64,000 bases of DNA, from assembly GCF_000425805.1 (NCBI RefSeq), contig NZ_AUED01000004.1:186001-250000 (forward strand), read 5' to 3'. This DNA is from Pseudomonas vranovensis DSM 16006 (GTDB lineage Bacteria; Pseudomonadota; Gammaproteobacteria; Pseudomonadales; Pseudomonadaceae). Shown one piece after another: positions 38,162 to 46,588 of the stretch (the first letter of the stretch is position 1; each line of letters begins with the position of its first letter). The translations under genes were made by a program, and so were the position numbers. The notes under the pieces are model-generated. The model was not told where the DNA came from. It was given only the letters and a program-made list of their open reading frames with translations, and searched no databases.

Positions 38162-38779
38162 ATGACTTTGCTCAGTGAACACGAACAGCGCCAGGTCGCC
38201 GAGGCAATCGCCCAGGTCGAGCGGCACACCGACGCGGAGCTGGTCACGGTGCTGGCCAGTCGCGCCGACGACTATGCCTATATCCCGTTGCTCTGGGCCA
38301 GCCTGCTCGCTTTGCTGGTGCCGGGCCTGTTGTTCTACCTCACTGGCGGGTTCAGCGTTAACAGCCTGTTGATTGTGCAGTGGCTGACCTTTCTTGCGCT
38401 GTGCCTGCTGTTTCGCATCCCTAGCCTCACCACCCGCCTGATCCCACGTTCCGTGCGCCACTGGCGCGCCTCCAACCTCGCCCGGCGACAGTTCCTCGAA
38501 CAGAACCTGCACCATACGGTGGGCAGTACCGGGGTGCTGATTTTTGTCAGCGAGGCTGAGCGCTATGTCGAGATCCTGGTGGATGAGGGCATCTCCCGGC
38601 ACCTGGACAACGAGGTGTGGGAAGGTATCGTCAAGCGCTTTACCGAGCAGGTGCGCCAGGGCCAGACCGTGCAGGGTTTTGTCAGTTGCATCGAAGCCTG
38701 TGGCGAGCTGCTCAGCCAGCATGTGCCCCTGACTCATGAGCGCAACGAACTGCCCAACCGCCTAGTGGTGCTGGCCTGA
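38162..38779 (+). CDS. Second TPM-domain protein
   Basis: A 205-residue protein. The N-terminal TPM half (LSEHEQRQVAEAIAQVERHTDAELVTVLA) is followed by two TM helices (about 40-85), then HTVGSTGVLIFVSEAERYVEILVDEGISRHLDNEVWEGIVKRF and a soluble tail. It has no signal peptide. SD AAGGAGAAC upstream. Third gene of the LemA-TPM-TPM operon. Biochemical role unknown. Confidence 0.85.
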   Translation: MTLLSEHEQRQVAEAIAQVERHTDAELVTVLASRADDYAYIPLLWASLLALLVPGLLFYLTGGFSVNSLLIVQWLTFLALCLLFRIPSLTTRLIPRSVRHWRASNLARRQFLEQNLHHTVGSTGVLIFVSEAERYVEILVDEGISRHLDNEVWEGIVKRFTEQVRQGQTVQGFVSCIEACGELLSQHVPLTHERNELPNRLVVLA

Positions 38780-38885
38780 GCCAGGAACGCTGATCGACAA
38801 AAGCTGGGCGCGGGCCGGTCATCCACGTAAAATGCCTGCCATTGCGCCTAGCCGCTCCCTCCGCAACCCGAGGCACCCACCCCCG

Positions 38886-40109
38886 ATGTCCGATACCTCC
38901 ACCGCCCAGGCCGCGCCGGATGCCCGTGCGCAGTTTCTGAGCCTGCTCGCCACCAGCCTGCAACAGAATGCCCTGATCAAGCTGGTGCTGGCGCGCCATG
39001 TCGGCACCGACGAAGCCCTGCAGCGGATCATCGCCAAGCCGCTGACGGTCAAGGGCGAGGCTTGCCTGTCACTGGTCTACCGCTACAAGACCCGCGACAT
39101 CACCCGCAACTTGCCCAATGATGAAGCCCTGGCGCTGGTGGCCGAGCTGCTGCCGGGTTCATTTCGCAATGCGCACCTGCTGAGCTTGAGCGACGAGGCG
39201 CAATTGGAGTTCAGCAAGAAGGGCAAGCCGATGCTCCACAGCAAGGCCGTGCAGCAAGCGCTGCAGGCCCCGGCAGGCGAGCACGACCGGGAGAAAAAGC
39301 GCTACCTGGAGCTGAGCCGGCCGTTTCTCCACGACCTGGGCGTGACCGACAAGCAGCAGGCGCTGATTCCGTCGATGTCGCGCAAGTGGAAGCAGATCAA
39401 CAAGTTCATCGAGGTGTTTTCTCACGCGCTGGCTTCAGCGCCGCTGGCGGCGGATCAGCCGCTGCGTGTGGCGGATTTTGGCTCGGGCAAGGGGTACCTG
39501 ACCTTCGCCATCCACGACTACCTGCGCAACAGCCTGCAGCGTGAGGCCCAGGTCACCGGCGTCGAATTGCGCCAGGACATGGTCGAGCTGTGCAACGCCG
39601 CCGCCGCGCGCCTGGAGCATCCGGGGCTGGTGTTCGAGTGCGGCGATGTGCGCAGTGTGGTGCCCAGTGCCATCGAGGTGATGATCGCCTTGCATGCATG
39701 TGACATCGCCACCGACTATGCGATTCACACCGGCATCCGCTGTGGCGCGGCCATCATCATGTGTTCGCCGTGCTGCCACAAACAGGTCCGCCCACAATTG
39801 CAAACCCCGGGGTTGCTCAAGCCGATGCTGCAATACGGCCTGCACCTGGGCCAGCAGGCCGAAATGCTCACCGACAGCCTGCGTGCGCTGTACCTGGAAG
39901 CCTGTGGCTACGAGACCAAGGTGTTTGAGTTCATCTCCCTTGAGCACACCAACAAGAACAAGATGATCCTGGCGGTGAAGCGCAAGGCGCCGGTGGACTC
40001 GGCGGCGTTGCTGGAAAAGATCCAGCAGTTGAAGGAATTCTATGGCGTCAGGGAGCATTGCCTGGAGACGTTGTTGCAGGCCGATGGCTTGATCGACGCT
40101 CGGACCTGA
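38886..40109 (+). CDS. SAM-dependent methyltransferase (Methyltransf_25/32-like)
   Basis: A 407-residue protein. The SAM motif ADFGSGKGYLTFAIHDY lies near the middle, followed by EVMIALHACDIATDYAIHTG and MCSPCCHKQVRPQL with a paired Cys. The architecture resembles the GSTCD methyltransferase family, whose substrates are unknown. The ATG at 38886 follows CACCCCCG with no strong SD; the frame is open from 38832. Downstream lies a large inverted repeat (40117-40220). Confidence 0.72.
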   Translation: MSDTSTAQAAPDARAQFLSLLATSLQQNALIKLVLARHVGTDEALQRIIAKPLTVKGEACLSLVYRYKTRDITRNLPNDEALALVAELLPGSFRNAHLLSLSDEAQLEFSKKGKPMLHSKAVQQALQAPAGEHDREKKRYLELSRPFLHDLGVTDKQQALIPSMSRKWKQINKFIEVFSHALASAPLAADQPLRVADFGSGKGYLTFAIHDYLRNSLQREAQVTGVELRQDMVELCNAAAARLEHPGLVFECGDVRSVVPSAIEVMIALHACDIATDYAIHTGIRCGAAIIMCSPCCHKQVRPQLQTPGLLKPMLQYGLHLGQQAEMLTDSLRALYLEACGYETKVFEFISLEHTNKNKMILAVKRKAPVDSAALLEKIQQLKEFYGVREHCLETLLQADGLIDART

Positions 40110-40116
40110 GTTGTTT

Positions 40117-40220
40117 TGTAGCCGCTGCCGCCAGGCTGCGATTGGGCGCGAAGCGGCCACAAACCTTGGCCAGTGAGCGACTGCTACGCAACCGATCGCA
40201 GCCTGGCGGCAGTGGCTACA
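40117..40220. repeat. Second repeat family: 26-bp inverted repeat
   Basis: Arms at 40117-40142 and 40195-40220 match at 25 of 26 positions and carry a TGCCGCCAGGCTGCGAT core, distinct from the GGGGCAAG REP family found elsewhere here. The spacer of 52 nt has no gene. It lies between the convergent methyltransferase and EamA genes. Confidence 0.82.
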
Positions 40221-40232
40221 GTGTCGGTGCTG

Positions 40233-41120
40233 TCAGGTGGTCTGCGCTGCCGGGTACACACGGGTCTTGCGCCCCAGCACCACGGTGCCGATCACGCCCG
40301 CCGCAAACACCCAGGTAATCGGCTCGACCTGTTCACCAAAGAACAGCGCCGAAAAGGCGATGGTGAAGAAGATCTGCAGCAACTGGATCTGGCTTACCCG
40401 CGCAATCCCGCCCAGCGCCAGCCCCGCATACCAGGCAAAGAAGCCAATGAATTGCGAGAACAGCGACACATAGCCAAACGCCCCCCAGGCCTTGGCACTC
40501 ACTGGCCCTTGATGCTGCAAGGCCAAGTACACCACCGGCCCAAGCAACAGCGGCGCCGACAGCACCAGCGCCCAGCAGATCACCTGCCAACCACCCATCT
40601 CCCGCGCCAGCCTGCCGCCTTCGGCATACCCCAGGCCGCCGACGGCAATTGCCGCCAACATCAGCAGGTCGCCGGCCTGGATCTGTCCTGCGCCCATGAT
40701 GACTGCGTACACCAACACCAGCGCACTGCCCAGTGCCGCGCAGGCCCAGAAGGCTTTTGACGGGCGTTCATGGGACAGCCACGCCGCATAGAAGGCCACG
40801 CACAGCGGTTGCAGGCCGTTGACCAGGGCGCCATGGGAGGCCGGTACGCTCTGCATGGCCCAGGCCGACAACACCGGAAAGCCAAGGATCACGCCCAGCG
40901 CTACCAGGCTCAGGCCCTTGATCTGCTGCCAGGTCGGCCACTTTTCCCGCCGCCACAGCAGCAGCGCCGCCGCCGGAATCGCCGCCAGCAGGGCGCGCCC
41001 AAGGCCGTTGAGCAGGGGGTGCAGTTCCTGCACGACGATGCGGGTCATGGGCAGGGTCAGGCTGAAGATAATGACACCGAGAAGCCCAAGGACCATCCCG
41101 GTGTTTTCGCGGCTGGACAT
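40233..41120 (-). CDS. EamA/DMT-family transporter
   Basis: A 295-residue protein with ten predicted TM segments formed by two EamA repeats (about residues 5-140 and 150-285). It has SLTLPMTRIVVQEL in TM1 and PLLNGLGRALLAAI. The drug/metabolite transporter family exports metabolites; the substrate is unknown. It is the last gene before the TonB-receptor block and shows no operon partner. Confidence 0.85.
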   Translation of the reverse strand: MSSRENTGMVLGLLGVIIFSLTLPMTRIVVQELHPLLNGLGRALLAAIPAAALLLWRREKWPTWQQIKGLSLVALGVILGFPVLSAWAMQSVPASHGALVNGLQPLCVAFYAAWLSHERPSKAFWACAALGSALVLVYAVIMGAGQIQAGDLLMLAAIAVGGLGYAEGGRLAREMGGWQVICWALVLSAPLLLGPVVYLALQHQGPVSAKAWGAFGYVSLFSQFIGFFAWYAGLALGGIARVSQIQLLQIFFTIAFSALFFGEQVEPITWVFAAGVIGTVVLGRKTRVYPAAQTT

Positions 41121-41220
41121 GGCAAACGCCTGTGGCGGGTAAGTGGTTCCATTGAGCCACAGGCGACGCCGATGATCTTGTTACAGTTGGTCACAAGTTC
41201 ATCCGTACAGTTCGCGCTGC

Positions 41221-43773
41221 CTAAAAGAAACGAGTGATGCTGACCTTGGCGTTGCGACCCTGGCTGTAAGCGTATTCACCGCTGAGTTCGGAGCGATAGT
41301 CATTGTCGAATAGGTTGTCGACGGTGAAGTTGACCTCGGTGCCCTTGAGGTATGGCTGCCGGGGCTTCCAGTTGGCGAACAGGCCGTGGATCTCGTAGTC
41401 ATCGTTTGCGTAGTGGTCGTAGTAGCGGTCACCCAGGGCACTGCCCGGGCCTTCGCGGTAGTTGTCGCTGGGCAGGCGGTCGGTCTTGCGCACGAACTGC
41501 GCCTGCCAACCCACCTTGGCATCCCAGCTGGGGATCTTCACACCCAGGGTGGTGATCCACTTCGGCGCGGGAATGTCCTTGGCCCATACGTCTGGCCCCC
41601 AGGGGTTGGTGTAGGCCCCTTCATGGCGGCCGGTGATCCACGAGTACGACACCGAGCCGAACAGGTAGGTCGAGTCGTAGAAGCTTTCAACCTCGAAACC
41701 CTTGATGGTCACGCTCTTGATGTTGCGGTAGTTGGACATCAAGCCCCCACCGCAGGACTTGGAAATGCTCTCGCCAGTGACCAGTTGCTCCGGGCAACCG
41801 ATGCCGGTGGCCTTGAAAATCTCGTCCTTGATCTCGTTGCGAAACAGGGTGGTGCGGATCTGCACACTGTCTCGGTCGGTGAAGACGTCGGACAGGTTGG
41901 TGATGTTGCCGGCGCGCAGGGCGGTGATGCGCTCGGGGTCCAGGTTGCGGCTGCTGGCGGTGCGGCTGCCGATGCCCTGGACTTCGTATTGTTCATCCAG
42001 CACTGGGGCGCGCCAGGTCTTGCTGTAGTCGGCGAAGAATGCCGTCTGCTCGCTGGCCTTCCAGAACACCGACAGGCGCGGCGACCAGCCGCTGTAGGTT
42101 TTCTCGCTGTAGTCGTGGCCCATCTTCGGATCGTTGTAGTACGGCGCCTGGTTTTCCTTGCCCTTGTTGGCGACGTGGTCGTAACGCAGGGACGGCGTGA
42201 TGGTCACTTCACCGAGGGTGATGGCGTCCTGGATGAAGTAGCCCTGGCTGTCGACGCTGCCACTGGGCATGAAGTACGGCTGATAGCGACCGTAGTTGTA
42301 TTTGGGGACGTCATAGGTTTTGCCCGGCATCCACATCTGCGTGTCGCGCTCGTGGCGGCGCACTTGGAAACCTGCAGAGAGCGCATGTTCCAGCGGGCCG
42401 GTAGAAAACAGGCTGGTGTTGCGCACGTCGAGCATCTGGTCGGTGTACTCGGTGTCCATCTTGCGCCCGCCGGTGGCCGGCTGGAAGAACGCAGTTTCGT
42501 CACGCTCGTCGGTCTGCTCGGTATCCGACACCGAGTACTTCACCTGCAGGTCTACCAGCGGGTTTTCGATGGGTTGGTACTTGTAGGTGGTCGACCAGGT
42601 GGTGTCGGTGGTAGTGCGATTGGCCAAAAAGCGCTTGAGGGCGTTTTCGTAGCCGTACTTGTCGATGTCGGACTGAGTCGGCGGCGTCGGGTAGGACGTG
42701 GACGAGAACGGTGCCCAACGTTCGCTTTCCGAGCGCGACCAGGAAAACCCCAGGCTGTGCTCGTCGGTCAGGTGCAAATTGAACTTGAGTAACGCGCCGT
42801 CCAGGTCCAGGGCGCTGTTGGGCAGGCGCTTGGGGTTGATCGGGTAATCGTTCTCGGGGTCGGGCAGGGTGCCGGCCAGTTTCATGTCGTCGCCGTCGCG
42901 CTTGGTCAGGTAGACCAGGGCATCCATGCGGCCATCGTCGGTGCGGCCGAACAGGGCCGAGCTGTAGACTTGCTGATGGTCGTTGCTGGCATAACCGTAC
43001 TTGACCATGGCGCCGCTGTTGCGGCCTTCCTGCAACAGGTCCGGGGCATCCTTGGTGGTCATGTTGACGCTGCCGCCAAAGCCGCCGTTGCCGGTGTAGA
43101 TCGAGTGCGGGCCCTTTTCGACCTCGATGCTCTTGATCAGCTCCGGCTCGATGAACACGGTGCCCTGTTGATAACGCTCAAAGCCGCTCTTGGTGGCGCC
43201 GTCGACGGTCATCGGCACGTCTTCGGCGTCACCCAGGCCCCAGATGTTGATGGTCTGGCCGCCGGGCTTGGCCGAACCGCCCATGTTCACACCGGGCAGG
43301 GTTGAGAGCACGCTGGGAATGTTGCTGGGTTGGTAGCGGTCGATCTCTTCCTGGGTCAGGGTCGAGCGGCCGACGGTGCTCGGGTCCACTTGCTGGCCAT
43401 CGCCAACGATGCTCAAGGCGCCGAGTTGGATACCGTTGTCGGCGGTCGGGTCGTCTTCGCGCAGGCGTACCACATAGGTGCTGCCGACCTTGACCACGGC
43501 GAAGCGGCTGTTGCGCAGCAGTTGGGCGATGGCGTCCTCGGCCTCGAAAGCACCCTTGAGTGCCGGGGCCTGCACACTGCGCAGCAACGTTTCGTCGAAC
43601 AGCAATTGCACCTTGGCCTGCTGGGCCAACTGGCTCAGCGAGGCGGCCAGCGACTGTGGCGGCAGGTTGAGCGCCACCGGCGCCGCCTCGGCCTGCAGGC
43701 TCAGGGCCAGGCAGGCTGCCAGCAGCGATGGACGGGCAGACAACGGTGTGAACGAACGAAACGCAGACAACAT
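41221..43773 (-). CDS. TonB-dependent receptor with signalling domain, HasR/heme-like
   Basis: An 850-residue outer-membrane receptor. It has a signal peptide (LALSLQAEAA, about residue 28), an N-terminal STN signalling domain (about 30-105, with LPPQSLAASLSQLAQQAKVQLLFDE) that contacts FecR, a plug, and a 22-strand barrel ending in ITRFF. The WRAP and NLDPE motifs are close to the FRAP/NPNL pair of heme receptors, so heme is likely. The ATG at 43773 follows GGGGATT. The STN domain and the FecI/FecR genes upstream indicate cell-surface signalling. No hemophore gene is in the window. Confidence 0.83.
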   Translation of the reverse strand: MLSAFRSFTPLSARPSLLAACLALSLQAEAAPVALNLPPQSLAASLSQLAQQAKVQLLFDETLLRSVQAPALKGAFEAEDAIAQLLRNSRFAVVKVGSTYVVRLREDDPTADNGIQLGALSIVGDGQQVDPSTVGRSTLTQEEIDRYQPSNIPSVLSTLPGVNMGGSAKPGGQTINIWGLGDAEDVPMTVDGATKSGFERYQQGTVFIEPELIKSIEVEKGPHSIYTGNGGFGGSVNMTTKDAPDLLQEGRNSGAMVKYGYASNDHQQVYSSALFGRTDDGRMDALVYLTKRDGDDMKLAGTLPDPENDYPINPKRLPNSALDLDGALLKFNLHLTDEHSLGFSWSRSESERWAPFSSTSYPTPPTQSDIDKYGYENALKRFLANRTTTDTTWSTTYKYQPIENPLVDLQVKYSVSDTEQTDERDETAFFQPATGGRKMDTEYTDQMLDVRNTSLFSTGPLEHALSAGFQVRRHERDTQMWMPGKTYDVPKYNYGRYQPYFMPSGSVDSQGYFIQDAITLGEVTITPSLRYDHVANKGKENQAPYYNDPKMGHDYSEKTYSGWSPRLSVFWKASEQTAFFADYSKTWRAPVLDEQYEVQGIGSRTASSRNLDPERITALRAGNITNLSDVFTDRDSVQIRTTLFRNEIKDEIFKATGIGCPEQLVTGESISKSCGGGLMSNYRNIKSVTIKGFEVESFYDSTYLFGSVSYSWITGRHEGAYTNPWGPDVWAKDIPAPKWITTLGVKIPSWDAKVGWQAQFVRKTDRLPSDNYREGPGSALGDRYYDHYANDDYEIHGLFANWKPRQPYLKGTEVNFTVDNLFDNDYRSELSGEYAYSQGRNAKVSITRFF

Positions 43774-43861
43774 GAAATCCCCCAGTACGGCAAAAGCCAA
43801 AAAGGCCTGCAATGACGACGCAGACGGGAGGAAGACGTGGTGTTGCGCAAAATCCTCATAT

Positions 43862-43880
43862 GCGAATGAAAAATATTCTC
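43862..43880 (-). promoter_or_regulatory. Possible Fur box before the TonB receptor
   Basis: Minus-strand GAGAATATTTTTCATTCGC matches the Fur consensus at 12 of 19 positions, in the 113-bp gap between fecR and the receptor. It could also be part of the ECF-type promoter. Weak evidence. Confidence 0.35.
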
Positions 43881-43886
43881 AGCTTT

Positions 43887-44834
43887 TTATTTGCGCTCGA
43901 TCTGCAGGCGTCCGTCGGCCAGGGTTACGGTCTTGACCGGTAGCAGCGCCGGCAAGGCGTTGAGCAGGGCGTCGGGGTCGTTTACGTCGAAGTTGCCCGA
44001 GACCTTGTATTGGCCCAGGGCAGGGTCGGCCAACACGATCGCAGCTGGGCGGTAGAGCGAAATCTCATCGATCAGGCTGCTCAACTTGCGGTTGCGAAAG
44101 GTCACGTGGCCGTTGCGCCAGTCGGCAACGTCCTCATCGCTTACGGTCTGCACGCTGAGGCTGCCGCGGGCAGGATCGTAGATGGCGCGCTGGCGTGCGC
44201 CGAGCAGGGCCGGGTCGTGTGCCTCGCCCGGCGTGTCGAGGGCAACCTGGCCGTGGGCCACGCTCAGCACCAGCTCCCGCTGGCCGCGGCGCAGGTCGAA
44301 GGCGGTGCCGACCACGCGCACCACGGCGCTGCCGGCATCGACGAACAGCGGGCGCTCCTTGTCGGCGGCGACGTCGATGAACAGCTGTCCCTGATCCAGG
44401 TGAATCAGCCGGCGCTCGGCGTCGAACTCGATGCGCAGGCGCGTGTGGGCGTTGACGTTCATCTGACTGCCGTCGGGCAGCGTCAGGGTCTGGGGTTCGC
44501 TGTTGACCGCCACGGTCTGCCTGGAGTGACCAGGTACCCCACCCAGGTTGCCCACCAGCAAGGCACACAACAGTGCCGCGGCAGTCGCCAGTGCCGGGCG
44601 CCAGTGCCGGGCCTTGCGTGGCACGAGGGGCACGGGCGGGTTCATCTGCGTGAGTTCGGCGAGGTCATCCCATAGCTGTTCGAACTGGGTGTAGGCGCGA
44701 GCATGTTCGGGATGCTGCATCCACTGTGCAAACGCCTTGCGGGCCTCGCGCGAAGGGTTGTTGCGGTTATGGGAAAACCAGCTGGAAGCCTGGGCATCGA
44801 CCGAAGGCTTTTCGGTGCCGAGAGTGGGGTTCAT
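43887..44834 (-). CDS. FecR-type anti-sigma regulator
   Basis: A 315-residue protein. It has an N-terminal DUF4880 cytoplasmic domain (about 10-55, WFSHNRNNPSREARKAFAQW), one TM (about 80-100), a FecR periplasmic domain (about 110-210, GQLFIDVAADKERPLFVDAG) and a C-terminal secretin-like receptor-contact domain. It would transmit ligand binding at the receptor to the ECF sigma factor. The start overlaps the fecI stop by 4 nt. Confidence 0.92.
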   Translation of the reverse strand: MNPTLGTEKPSVDAQASSWFSHNRNNPSREARKAFAQWMQHPEHARAYTQFEQLWDDLAELTQMNPPVPLVPRKARHWRPALATAAALLCALLVGNLGGVPGHSRQTVAVNSEPQTLTLPDGSQMNVNAHTRLRIEFDAERRLIHLDQGQLFIDVAADKERPLFVDAGSAVVRVVGTAFDLRRGQRELVLSVAHGQVALDTPGEAHDPALLGARQRAIYDPARGSLSVQTVSDEDVADWRNGHVTFRNRKLSSLIDEISLYRPAAIVLADPALGQYKVSGNFDVNDPDALLNALPALLPVKTVTLADGRLQIERK

Positions 44835-45370
44835 TCTGGCTGCTCCATGCCGTTTTCACTGTCCAGGCGTTGCTTGCACTGCAGCAGGGCTGCGGCAATG
44901 TGTTTTTCCACCATGCTCACCGAAATGCCCATGCGTTCACTGATCTGTGCCTGCGTCAAACCTTCGAAACGGTGCAGCATAAGGGCTTCGCGGCGGCGCG
45001 GCGAGAGCTCGGCGAGTACCTGTTTGAGCTGGTCCAGGCGTTGCTGGTGCTGGACGTGGTGAAGCGGATCGCTGCGGGTGTCGGCTGGCGCCTGCTCATC
45101 GGCCTCGGTACTTTCTTCAAGCACGGTGTGGCGTACCTTCTGCCGGCGCCAGTGATCGCTCAACAGGTTGCGCGCCACCTGAAACAGGAACGCCCGAGGC
45201 TGCTCCACGCGGGCGCGATCCCGATACCCCAACCATTGGGTGAACACGTCCTGGGTCATGTCGGCGGCATCGCTGGCATTGTCGGTGCGCTTGCGCAAAA
45301 AGTGCAGGATGTCGGCATAGAACCCACGACAAGTGTCATGGGCTATGGGGTCGGGTTTGGGGCGTTGCAT
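44831..45370 (-). CDS. ECF sigma factor, FecI-like
   Basis: A 179-residue ECF sigma factor. Sigma2 is in residues 15-80 (NASDAADMTQDVFTQWLGYRD...PRAFLFQVARNLLSDHW). Sigma4 is in 115-165 (LSPRRREALMLHRFEGLTQAQISERMGISVSMVEKHI). It should direct transcription of the adjacent receptor. A likely Fur box lies 46 nt upstream of its ATG (45417-45435), so expression should rise under iron limitation. Confidence 0.93.
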   Translation of the reverse strand: MQRPKPDPIAHDTCRGFYADILHFLRKRTDNASDAADMTQDVFTQWLGYRDRARVEQPRAFLFQVARNLLSDHWRRQKVRHTVLEESTEADEQAPADTRSDPLHHVQHQQRLDQLKQVLAELSPRRREALMLHRFEGLTQAQISERMGISVSMVEKHIAAALLQCKQRLDSENGMEQPE

Positions 45371-45416
45371 GCAAACTTTCCAGGAACGCGCAGGGCGGAA
45401 AGTTGCGAATGGTATC

Positions 45417-45435
45417 GAGAATAATTGTCATTTGC
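45417..45435. promoter_or_regulatory. Likely Fur box before fecI
   Basis: GAGAATAATTGTCATTTGC matches the GATAATGATAATCATTATC consensus at 13 of 19 positions. It lies in the 85-bp gap between the fecI-like gene and the DUF4917 gene. Iron control of the sigma factor is standard for this module. Confidence 0.6.
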
Positions 45436-45455
45436 TATGGGTAAATCGTATCGGC

Positions 45456-46478
45456 TCAACGTCGCTTGCGTGTTGTTACCGGAACGGGGACTTCCAGGTC
45501 TGTGGCGCCCAGTGGGTGGCTGGTGGCGTCGAAGAAATGCAGGGCCAGCCCAGGCGTGTCTGCAAAGCGTTGGGTGAAGTGCTGCTTCTGGCTGATGATC
45601 GAAGCCTCGCTCAAGGGCCGTATGGCAATCGCCAGGTGCGTCGGGCGTGCCTGCTTGATGGCTTGCAGCAGGTGGCGGTCGCTGTTGTCCAGGTGCTGGC
45701 CGAACAGGCATAGCCCGCCCTGATGCACCGCCAGTTCGCCCAGGCACCAGCTCAGGTAGTCGGAGCTGCGGATGGCCTTGAGTTTGTCGTCGCTGCTGCC
45801 TTCGTTGACGAACAACGGCACGTCACCCGGGGTGTTCACTGCAAAGCCATCGAGCAATTGACCATCGCTGGCGCTGCGTTGACGAGTGCTGCCGTCGGGT
45901 TGCTTGAGCAGGTGCAGGCCGCCGTGCAGGTACAGCAGGCGGGTGCCGGGGCGACGGGTCTGACGGATATCGAAGTGGCCCTCTTCATCGAACAACGGCT
46001 GGAAGCCTTCCGGCGCCTGGCTGGCTGCCCAGTGGCAGAGCAGGTCGTAGTTGCTCGAATAGACGCTCTGGTAGGTGCGCAGCTCGGCATTGAGGCGTTG
46101 CAGGGTGTTGATCGGCAGCAACCGCCAGGGAACATGCACGCTGCGCACGGCGTGGATCAGCGCTTCCTTGATGGTGTAGTAGCGATTCAGCGGCGCCGAC
46201 GAGCTGACGGCCAGGGCGGCATTGATGCGCACTGTGGCGTTCAGGGCACTGAGCACCGGCTCGAACAGTTCGGTGCCCAGGGACTTGAACAGGGCCTGGT
46301 CGGTCAGGTTCAGAGGCTTGTGCCGCACCCGCTGGGCTTCTTCGAACAGCGAAAAATAGGTGAAGGGTCGCCACAGCGCACGACTGGCACCATTGCCCAG
46401 CAGCAGGCCGGTGCTGGGGTGTGCGCGGTTCAGGTCTGGCCAGAGGTGAAGGCTGGCGTCGAGGTCGGCGTGGGGCAT
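45456..46478 (-). CDS. DUF4917 protein with SIR2-like motifs
   Basis: A 340-residue cytoplasmic protein of the DUF4917 family. Three features match SIR2-type NAD-binding domains: GNGAS at 28-32 (compare GAGAS), SSNYD with Asn143 and Asp145 (compare TTNYD), and YLHGG with His185. The remaining 150 residues end in a Pro/Arg-rich tail. Function is unknown; SIR2-like domains are NAD hydrolases in several phage-defence proteins, but no defence partner is next to this gene. SD AGAGAA at 5 nt. Confidence 0.72.
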   Translation of the reverse strand: MPHADLDASLHLWPDLNRAHPSTGLLLGNGASRALWRPFTYFSLFEEAQRVRHKPLNLTDQALFKSLGTELFEPVLSALNATVRINAALAVSSSAPLNRYYTIKEALIHAVRSVHVPWRLLPINTLQRLNAELRTYQSVYSSNYDLLCHWAASQAPEGFQPLFDEEGHFDIRQTRRPGTRLLYLHGGLHLLKQPDGSTRQRSASDGQLLDGFAVNTPGDVPLFVNEGSSDDKLKAIRSSDYLSWCLGELAVHQGGLCLFGQHLDNSDRHLLQAIKQARPTHLAIAIRPLSEASIISQKQHFTQRFADTPGLALHFFDATSHPLGATDLEVPVPVTTRKRR

Positions 46479-46588
46479 GAGGTTCTCTGTTCGGCATGTG
46501 TTTCGATCGGCGCGACTTTAGCACGCAACACCCTTGTCATCAGGTTCGGCGACTATGCTGGGTTCGCGATCAATGAAGAGGAATGCTC

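Noticed and set aside
45456..46478. Defence island around the SIR2-like gene
   Set aside because: Neighbours are iron-signalling, GDPD and LysE genes; no other defence family is present.
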